From Thalassotalea litorea (GTDB taxonomy: Bacteria; Pseudomonadota; Gammaproteobacteria; Enterobacterales; Alteromonadaceae), in NCBI RefSeq assembly GCF_005843925.1, contig NZ_VCBC01000003.1, positions 310,001 to 374,000 of the forward strand: a DNA stretch of 64,000 bases. Direction: 5' to 3'. Position numbers and translations under genes: made by a program. The notes under the pieces are model-generated. The model had not been told where the DNA came from. It saw nothing but the letters and a program-made list of their open reading frames with translations, and did not search any database. Positions 57,994 through 64,000 of this stretch are shown one piece after another. Each line of letters begins with the position of its first letter. Position 1 is the first letter of the stretch.

Positions 57994-59166
57994 TTATTCG
58001 ACAACACGCGGGATCTCTACAATGGCGCGGGCACCGCCCAACGGTGCCGACGATTTGCTTAGCGCACCATCGTGACGGTTGACGATGGATTCGACAATGT
58101 ACAAACCCAGCCCAAATCCGGTGGCCGTGCCCTGATTATTGGTACGAGGTTTATCGCCGTCAAAACCAGGACCATCATCATCGATGTAGAAATTCACATA
58201 TTTTTCATCGCAGTCGGCACTCACATCTACACGGTTTCGTGCGTAACGTAAGGCGTTATTGAGTAAATTCGATAGTGCTAGCTCGAGCTGCGGCTGATTG
58301 GCATAAATTTCAATCGCTTCATTTATCCCGGTAAAGTGGACCGGAATTTCAAGATTTCGATACTTATCTTCCAAACTACGCAACAGCGATTGCAATGGTA
58401 TTGGCTGGTTGTAATCCGGGTCTAACTGCTGTGAACGACTGAAGGTCATATAATCGGTGGCCAGAGTTTCCAACTCGGCAACATCCATGAGCATCCGTTG
58501 CAGGTGTTTGTCTTCTATTTTTCCTTCGACGCGCTTGAGCACAAACTTCATGCGGGCTAAAGGGGTACGAACCTCATGGGCAATAATTTTTGCGATATCA
58601 CGTTGCAGCGCCACAAATTCCACGAGTCGACTGCTCATTGTGTAAAGGGCATGGGCAAGGGGATAAACCGTGGAATTTTTAGCAATGGTTAACGGTTGCG
58701 GCTCTTGGTTTTCGCCAAACTTTACCGCACACTTTTGTAGGTAAGAAAGATCTCGGAACATCGGCCACATGAGTAACAAAAATACGATAGCCAGGCCGCT
58801 GTAAAAAAATAAGACTAAAAAGTTATCATCGACGGGTTCAATGTTTATATCGACCGGACCCCATTGGATATATCGATTACTATCATGATTTCGCAGATAA
58901 TACATCTGCTCGTTAACCACATAAGCAATGGTTTCATTGTTTTGTAATTGCAAAAGCAAATCCGGCGAGAGTTGGATATTAAATTTATCGACATAACGAA
59001 ATTTTGCCGGGTTGTCGCTTTGCTGGGCGGAAAATACGGTTTCTATCGGAATATTATATTGCACCGGTGGTGCATAAAATTGGCTGTATAGTTGACCAAA
59101 ACTAAACATCAAAGCAAACACAGCCAACAGGATAAACAAATAGAAACGGAAAAAGTGGCTATGCAT
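57994..59166 (-). CDS. Sensor histidine kinase (RstB-like)
   Basis: A 390-residue membrane sensor kinase of a two-component system. Two TM helices (about 7-28 and 130-150) bracket a periplasmic domain. The phospho-acceptor is in IIAHEVRTPLARMKFVL (His, about 196), then the ATP-binding N-box LSNLLNNALRYA, G1 IDDDGPGF and G2 GFGLGLYIVESI. It overlaps the response regulator gene by 8 bases. The gene order with MipA and DUF3019 suggests it senses an envelope-related signal. The specific signal is unknown. Confidence 0.92.
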   Translation of the reverse strand: MHSHFFRFYLFILLAVFALMFSFGQLYSQFYAPPVQYNIPIETVFSAQQSDNPAKFRYVDKFNIQLSPDLLLQLQNNETIAYVVNEQMYYLRNHDSNRYIQWGPVDINIEPVDDNFLVLFFYSGLAIVFLLLMWPMFRDLSYLQKCAVKFGENQEPQPLTIAKNSTVYPLAHALYTMSSRLVEFVALQRDIAKIIAHEVRTPLARMKFVLKRVEGKIEDKHLQRMLMDVAELETLATDYMTFSRSQQLDPDYNQPIPLQSLLRSLEDKYRNLEIPVHFTGINEAIEIYANQPQLELALSNLLNNALRYARNRVDVSADCDEKYVNFYIDDDGPGFDGDKPRTNNQGTATGFGLGLYIVESIVNRHDGALSKSSAPLGGARAIVEIPRVVE

Positions 59167-59866
59167 TGTTTAGGTGAGCCCAGTATTTAAATACATATCC
59201 CTTGTTGCGTATCGACACTATGGTTAGCTCTTCCAAACCCACTGCACTGAGTTTTTTTCGCAAACGACTGATGCGTAGGTCTGCAGCCCTGTCTTTGCCG
59301 TCGTACGTTCGCCCGATTATGTCTTGAAACAGACTGTCGCGGTCAACGATATCATCGCCACGCATCGCAAAATACCAAATGATTTGAAAATCCTGTGCGG
59401 TTAAATCGAGCCGTTTTCCATGATAAGTCGCCTGCGCGGTTGCTTTGTCGAGAAATAGATTGCCAAGGGTCAGCGCTGTTGACTGGGTCCTGCGTTCCAT
59501 CATCCGAATATTTGCACGTACGCGGGCAAGCAAGACTTCTGGATCGACAGGTTTTAATATGTAATCTGCAGCACCGGCATTGAGCCCTTTTATTTGCGAC
59601 ACGCTGTCGGTCATCGCTGTTAAAAACAGCACCGGGATTTGTGGGCTAAGAGAGAGACTAGGAAGCAATTCGAAGCCGTTAATATCCGGCAGCATAATAT
59701 CGCAAAGCACAAGATCAAAATCAGAATTTTTCACGTGTGCAATCGCATCCTGGCCACAATTGACACAGGTTACGTTAAACTCAAAATCGTTTAGGTAATC
59801 ACTCACTAACTCTGCCAGCGGGATATCGTCTTCAATCAATAGCAGTTGATACGTTTTGAGCGCCAT
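59159..59866 (-). CDS. OmpR-family response regulator
   Basis: A 235-residue regulator. The receiver domain has the acidic pair (IEDDIP, about 11-14), the phospho-acceptor D in DLVLCDIMLPDINGF (about 55), T in LFLTAMTD and the lysine in DYILKPVDPE (about 106). A C-terminal winged helix (about 140-230) ends ISIRNKGYVFKYW, typical of OmpR/PhoB. The ATG shares a base with the stop of DUF3019 (TAATG), and its end overlaps the kinase, so all are one operon. Confidence 0.93.
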   Translation of the reverse strand: MALKTYQLLLIEDDIPLAELVSDYLNDFEFNVTCVNCGQDAIAHVKNSDFDLVLCDIMLPDINGFELLPSLSLSPQIPVLFLTAMTDSVSQIKGLNAGAADYILKPVDPEVLLARVRANIRMMERRTQSTALTLGNLFLDKATAQATYHGKRLDLTAQDFQIIWYFAMRGDDIVDRDSLFQDIIGRTYDGKDRAADLRISRLRKKLSAVGLEELTIVSIRNKGYVFKYWAHLNNA

Positions 59867-60285
59867 TACAATATCCAGCCAAAATTTCTTCGAGGTCGTA
59901 GCGCAATCGGTTTAAATTCTGCGAGATGCAACATGGAAGAGTATAAGACTTCATTATTGTCGCGATTAATAATATCGATTTTTACGTCTTCGTTGATGGT
60001 CAACATGCGCTGAAATCGAGCATGTTCAACCTGAGTGAGACAATGGCGAATTCTCAGCTCCTTGATGACCATGCAAACATCCATTTTTGAATTTAAATGC
60101 AGATTAACGTCGAGCTTAAATTGACACTGAGAATTACGTTTATTGCGCACACAAATCTCCGGCAGGATATCTATTTCAGAAATATCTGCTGAGATTGTCG
60201 ATTTATCCTGTGCCTGAATGCTAAACGCACTCAAGTAGCAGAAAATTAAACTGCCAAGTCTTATCGAAAGTGGCTTCAACGTCAT
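59866..60285 (-). CDS. DUF3019 family secreted protein
   Basis: A 139-residue exported protein. The signal peptide ends SIQAQ. Conserved-looking DUF3019 features are LPEICVRNKRNSQCQFKLDV, LRIRHCLTQ and IINRDNNEVLYSSMLHL. It lies between MipA/OmpV and the two-component genes, with one-base gaps or overlaps. This association recurs in Alteromonadales and suggests a role in envelope signalling, but the function is unknown. Confidence 0.82.
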   Translation of the reverse strand: MTLKPLSIRLGSLIFCYLSAFSIQAQDKSTISADISEIDILPEICVRNKRNSQCQFKLDVNLHLNSKMDVCMVIKELRIRHCLTQVEHARFQRMLTINEDVKIDIINRDNNEVLYSSMLHLAEFKPIALRPRRNFGWIL

Positions 60286-60286
60286 C

Positions 60287-61126
60287 TTAATACCTGTATG
60301 AAACCCCTACAAAACCAGTGTGGTAGCGAGTCTTATCAAGCAATACACTGGACTTCATTTTACTGTCAAGCCAAGTCTTCTTTAATGACAAACCGAGCGA
60401 CCAATTTGGATTAAAATGATAGCGTAAATTCAAATTTACCCAAGGTGAAATCGTGTCACCGACCGATATTTGCCGCAAAAGAATAGTATTTTCTGTGTCT
60501 GTCAGTTGATAGTAATAATCATTAATTTTAGATGATTTATAGGTTGCACCCGTTTGAATTGTCGCCGTCAATGAACGCCACTGTAGCGGTTTGGTAAAGG
60601 TCAGGGAAATCTCTTCGCCGTGATGAACGGATGTTACATCTTTTGCCATGGAGAAGTTAGTGCGCAACCAAGGGCCAATATGGCTGATATTAACCCCTCC
60701 CAAATAACTTAAGTCCCGCTCTATCTCTTGAAAGTTAATTGCGACTTTGCTGGCTCGCCATGTGTTTTGCGTGATCCCGGCAATGGATACCAATTTTTCG
60801 CTAGTCGAATCTGCAAAAAAATAGCCATCGTTATTAAAATAACCATAGGCATCGATTAACCAGTTTTCAGACTCGTATAAACTGTATCCCAGCACCAGAT
60901 TTTCCACATAGAACTTATCGCCATAGTAGCTGAATTCCGGCAGCAAAGGGGAGCTGATGTTATCGCGCTGTTTTAAAGGGTTTTCAATGCCGCCAATACC
61001 TGCGGTCAGGCGAAAATCAAACGTTCCGGGTTTAACCAACGCTTGCTCGGAATTATTTTTTGCCAGAGACGCAGGGGCGCTTAATAGGCTGGCTATGATG
61101 ATGGATAGGAAAACAGCGTACTTCAT
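60287..61126 (-). CDS. MipA/OmpV family outer-membrane protein
   Basis: A 279-residue beta-barrel. A signal peptide (ending ASLA) is followed by a MipA/OmpV pattern: FDFRLTAGIGGIENPL, LLPEFSYYGDKFYVENLVLG (key residues PEFSYYGDKFYVE) and a C-terminal FVGVSYRY ending in an aromatic residue, as a barrel should. First gene of the operon with DUF3019, regulator and kinase. MipA was described as a scaffold in cell-wall synthesis and OmpV as a porin-like protein; here the role is open. Confidence 0.88.
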   Translation of the reverse strand: MKYAVFLSIIIASLLSAPASLAKNNSEQALVKPGTFDFRLTAGIGGIENPLKQRDNISSPLLPEFSYYGDKFYVENLVLGYSLYESENWLIDAYGYFNNDGYFFADSTSEKLVSIAGITQNTWRASKVAINFQEIERDLSYLGGVNISHIGPWLRTNFSMAKDVTSVHHGEEISLTFTKPLQWRSLTATIQTGATYKSSKINDYYYQLTDTENTILLRQISVGDTISPWVNLNLRYHFNPNWSLGLSLKKTWLDSKMKSSVLLDKTRYHTGFVGVSYRY

Positions 61127-61494
61127 TATTCTATATGTCGCTTATGGGAGACAGAGCTAACTTCTTAGGCACAAGTTCTAATATAAAAAAAACATCATTG
61201 CAATGAATTCAGCCAATTATTGTGTACATATTTGTAGCATTGACCTTTGGTTAACAAGCTGGATTCAATTTACTTACCTGCGGGAATTTTTCGCCAGTAA
61301 ATGACAAGTGCCTACCAGGGTTAAATCAGGGTTAGATTCGGCGCTGTGATCTGGTGAGTGAATCGTGTAAAAATTAAATAAGTGATTGAATATTCGATGC
61401 TGTTTAGTGATTAACTGGCAAACTCAAAACTATCTTATAGACTTTAAACAAGTGCGGTAAAACAATAATTTAATCTCAATAGAAGGGACTTGTC
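61127..61494. other. Intergenic, divergent promoters
   Basis: About 370 AT-rich bases between the mipA operon (-) and the next gene (+). No operator recognised, though it should hold the regulated promoter of the two-component operon. Confidence 0.4.
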
Positions 61495-62190
61495 TTGAAA
61501 TCGTTAATCCTCCTCCTGTCCATACTGGTGGTTGTTAATCCTTGTCTTGCTCAAGAGCAGGCGTCTGAGGAGCAAACGGTCACTAACGATGTTGTTGAAG
61601 CGACTCCTGCTCAGCCGTTACCCAGTGACGAATCGAGCCAACCAATAGATGATCCTGATGCCCAGAGTGACGATTCTCAAACTCAGAACCAATCAAAAGG
61701 CTCTGAGTCAGATCCGGCTGAAGCAGAATCCGCCAAGGAAGACAGTTTTTTTGCCTTTGATGACTTTGGCTATGGTTTAGGATTTGGAATTTTGTACAGT
61801 GGGTTGGGTGGCAATATCAATGTCACTAAGGAATATGATATGAAATATGCCTCAATCGGTTGTCTTGGACACTCCTCTGAAGGCGGCCTTGCCTGTGGCT
61901 TGGGGGTCGGTTGGATCCGCACCAATTTATTTGATGTTGACCCTTTTTATGCGGACAAACATGGTATCGGCATTTATATTGGCGCTGTGGGTAGCGAAAA
62001 GAGTCGTGAGCCAAGCAACCGATTTCCGGAATATGACAATGAAACGGTCTGGGGGCTTGCGGGCAGTTATCATTACTTCCTCAATGGAATAGAGGAACCG
62101 GGTACGAATCTTGGCGCAAGTTTCGTCATTGGCGATGGTCGAGATGATACCGAGTTTGGTTTGCTGCTACAGGTTGGTTATCAATTCTGA
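61495..62190 (+). CDS. Predicted outer-membrane or secreted protein
   Basis: A 231-residue protein from a TTG start with AGAAGGGA upstream. A signal peptide ends NPCLAQ. It is followed by a Glu/Asp/Gln/Ser-rich low-complexity linker (about 22-80), then a glycine- and aromatic-rich domain (FDDFGYGLGFGILYSGLGGN) that reads as beta-strands and ends LLLQVGYQF, a barrel-like C-terminus. No family recognised. Confidence 0.65.
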   Translation: MKSLILLLSILVVVNPCLAQEQASEEQTVTNDVVEATPAQPLPSDESSQPIDDPDAQSDDSQTQNQSKGSESDPAEAESAKEDSFFAFDDFGYGLGFGILYSGLGGNINVTKEYDMKYASIGCLGHSSEGGLACGLGVGWIRTNLFDVDPFYADKHGIGIYIGAVGSEKSREPSNRFPEYDNETVWGLAGSYHYFLNGIEEPGTNLGASFVIGDGRDDTEFGLLLQVGYQF

Positions 62191-62342
62191 ATGCACGAAT
62201 ACTTAATGCTTTGTTTTGAATCTATATTGGAACTTTTATTCAAGTGATAGTGGTTAAGTATTCTCACACTATTTGGTTGTTGAAGACTTTGTTTTTACTC
62301 GCATTTTAACTGTCGCGTTGAGCTGTAAATATTGTTTGTGAT

Positions 62343-62367
62343 AGTATTTACAGTAATACTTTATTAC
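62343..62367. promoter_or_regulatory. Overlapping palindromes before the rpiR-type gene
   Basis: AGTATT-N6-AATACT (62343-62360) overlaps GTAATA-CTT-TATTAC (62353-62367), ending 15 bases before the chosen ATG. A candidate autoregulatory operator for the RpiR protein. Confidence 0.4.
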
Positions 62368-62382
62368 TCAGTTGAAATGCTA

Positions 62383-63234
62383 ATGTCCGTACTTGTTAAG
62401 ATCCGCGCGATACGACAATCATTAACCTCGAATGAAGCAAAAATTGCGGAATTTGCGCTTCACTCTCCTAACATAATCAAAGACTTATCCTCTCAAAAAC
62501 TTGCTGTACTGGTTGGCGTTAGTCAATCGTCCATTGTAAAGTTCACGCAAAAACTGGGTTATAAAGGCTATCCGGACTTTAAATTTGCTTTGGTTGAAGC
62601 CATAAATTCCGAAACCGATAATGTGCAACTACACGGCAAAATTACCGTTAATGATGATTTTGAGCAGCTTAATAAGAAGTTGCTCGCCAGTAAGCACAAA
62701 GTATTGCTGGAGACTTCAGGCCTTAATGCGGCCGCAAATATCGAACTGGCTGTCGCGATGATAAAACCTGCAAAGCGGGTCTTGGTTGCTGGTATAGGAG
62801 CATCGGCATTGGTCGCAAAAGATTTTAGCTACAAACTGCAGAAAATTGGCAAAATGGCATTGGCTGAGGCCAGCGGTCATATCCAATTATCCTATGTATC
62901 GACATTTAGTCAGGATGATTTGGTCATTTGTATCAGTGAGTCGGGTAACACCACGGACGTTGTTGCGGTTGCGAAACTTGCCAGAGAACGTGGTGCTAAA
63001 GTCGTTACCATTACAAATTACAGCGATAATCAGCTAATGAAATATGCGGATATCAAGTTGCATACCGTGGCAGAACAATCTTCGCTGCGGTTATCTTCGA
63101 TCATTTCCAGAACCTCGCAAGAATTTGTTATCGATTTATTGTTTGTTGCGTTGACTCAGGCTTCTCGCTCTGCACGAAAGATGGTTGAAGAATCGAACAA
63201 GGCGGTTCGTGAATTCGTTAATCAGAACGATTAA
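62383..63234 (+). CDS. RpiR/MurR-family transcriptional regulator
   Basis: About 283 residues from the ATG at 62383 (MSVLVKIRAI). An upstream TTG (62332) lies before the palindromes and is less likely. An N-terminal HTH_6 domain (LAVLVGVSQSSIVKFTQKLG, about 45-65, then YKGYPDFKFAL) precedes a SIS sugar-phosphate-binding domain (about 130-260) with VLVAGIGASALVAKDF and VICISESGNTTDVVAVA. Such regulators answer to sugar phosphates. The convergent gene is a NamZ-like muramidase, which points to MurNAc-6-phosphate as a plausible ligand, by inference. Confidence 0.9.
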   Translation: MSVLVKIRAIRQSLTSNEAKIAEFALHSPNIIKDLSSQKLAVLVGVSQSSIVKFTQKLGYKGYPDFKFALVEAINSETDNVQLHGKITVNDDFEQLNKKLLASKHKVLLETSGLNAAANIELAVAMIKPAKRVLVAGIGASALVAKDFSYKLQKIGKMALAEASGHIQLSYVSTFSQDDLVICISESGNTTDVVAVAKLARERGAKVVTITNYSDNQLMKYADIKLHTVAEQSSLRLSSIISRTSQEFVIDLLFVALTQASRSARKMVEESNKAVREFVNQND

Positions 63235-63449
63235 CTTCAAACGCTGATAAAGGTCATTTAAACAAAGATTGTGACGATCGCAGAGAAAATATCTCGACAT
63301 CTGTTGATTTGAACAGACAAACGATTCTTTGCACGTTGACCTATGCCCGCTTAAACATCAATAAAAGGAACTGCGCGTATAGCAAATACCCGCAACAACG
63401 ATTGTCATTCTAACGGGGGGAGCCATCGCCGTTTCTTTATCCGATGGTG

Positions 63450-64000
63450 TTAATTGTTGTCATAAAGTAAATACTGCTGACGCATTTGTTTGTATTGTTC
63501 AAGTTCAACTTTCCAGCTCTGTTTAATTTGCGCCTCACTCTGACCGGCTTCGATCGCCAGTCTTAGTTGGTCGGTGCCGGCCAATTTATCAAAAAAATCA
63601 GCGCGTTCAAAAAACTCTAAGTTCTCGGCCGTAAATTTTTGATACCAGTTAATTAATAACGTTAACTGTAATCCGCGAATATTCGCTTTACGAAGGTCCA
63701 TACCTTGTAAGGGGACATTTTTGAGTTTGGGGTTGATGGCAGCACCTGGGGTTGATATTGGCGTAAAATTAAACTCTCCAAGTACTGCTTTACTACCGGC
63801 TTTGTAACCAACAACCTGGAAAGGGAAGGGTGTGCCGCGACCGATGCTAATTGGCGTGGCTTCGAAAAAACATAGCGATGGATATAACCCGATGGACTGC
63901 GCATTGGGTAAATTAGGGCTTGGTTTTACCGGTAAATTATAAGGCGTAGAACGCTTGTAATTCGCTACATCGACCACCTTTAGCGATAAATCTTTTTCAC
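63450..64000 (-). CDS. DUF1343/NamZ-like exo-N-acetylmuramidase, partial
   Basis: The C-terminal ~183 residues of a protein cut by the window edge; the frame stays open to base 64000. SIGLYPSLCFFEATPISIGRG (key residues ATPISIGRGTPFPFQVVG) and GVNIKGxQL-like ANIRGLQLTLLINWY match the DUF1343 family. Members (NamZ) remove terminal N-acetylmuramic acid from peptidoglycan fragments. It faces the RpiR-type regulator. The N-terminal half, with the catalytic region, is not visible. Confidence 0.82.
   Translation of the reverse strand, partial: EKDLSLKVVDVANYKRSTPYNLPVKPSPNLPNAQSIGLYPSLCFFEATPISIGRGTPFPFQVVGYKAGSKAVLGEFNFTPISTPGAAINPKLKNVPLQGMDLRKANIRGLQLTLLINWYQKFTAENLEFFERADFFDKLAGTDQLRLAIEAGQSEAQIKQSWKVELEQYKQMRQQYLLYDNN

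Overview
The window is chromosomal DNA of a marine-type gammaproteobacterium, most likely of the order Alteromonadales (Colwellia/Thalassotalea/Shewanella-like). This is inferred from moderate AT-richness, the pepA-holC-valS block diverging from lptFG, the MipA/OmpV-DUF3019-response regulator-histidine kinase cluster, and many small secreted proteins typical of that group. No species is claimed.

Layout. 0.5-4.6 kb: a periplasmic adaptor plus RND efflux pump. 5-9.5 kb: an acyl-CoA dehydrogenase with a PsrA-like palindrome upstream, a secreted M20 amidohydrolase and a DUF481 outer-membrane protein. 9.6-10.1 kb: five tandem copies of a 91-bp hairpin-bearing repeat. 10.1-18 kb: housekeeping genes valS, holC, pepA (interrupted by an in-frame TAG), lptF, lptG and an RDD protein, ending with tRNA-Leu(CAA).

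18.2-29.25 kb: a genomic island of about 11 kb inserted in that tRNA gene. It is bounded by a 60-bp direct repeat of the tRNA 3' part. It carries a tyrosine integrase, an HTH protein overlapping it, a small AlpA-like protein, a Toprim/RecA-like primase-helicase, a lipoprotein/membrane-protein pair, a membrane-anchored DUF4041 + GIY-YIG nuclease resembling the SNIPE anti-phage family, a decayed second GIY-YIG-like gene just behind it, and an unassigned membrane protein with a possible winged helix. The int-alpA-primase order and the size suggest a phage-satellite-like or integrative element carrying defence. Clusters of a TGACGYAA motif lie at both ends and in front of the primase.

29.5-45 kb: a TonB-dependent receptor, small secreted proteins, a DUF819 permease, a PLP-dependent decarboxylase/lyase, a HutD/Ves protein, a GH2 glycosidase, an MsbA-like ABC exporter and an SLC13/RCK transporter. 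45-57.7 kb: a VF530 protein, a glycosyltransferase + sulfotransferase pair, a DUF2182/DUF1326 pair, an alpha/beta hydrolase, IPP isomerase, HiPIP, a GCS2 glutamate-cysteine ligase with an aspartoacylase-like partner, a YbaK-type deacylase and a phospholipase-D lipoprotein. 58-61.1 kb: the MipA-DUF3019-two-component operon. 61.5-64 kb: an outer-membrane protein, then an RpiR regulator facing a DUF1343/NamZ-like gene cut by the window edge, which suggests a cell-wall amino-sugar (MurNAc) locus.

All calls come from reading the sequence. Family names are recognition by motif, not search results.
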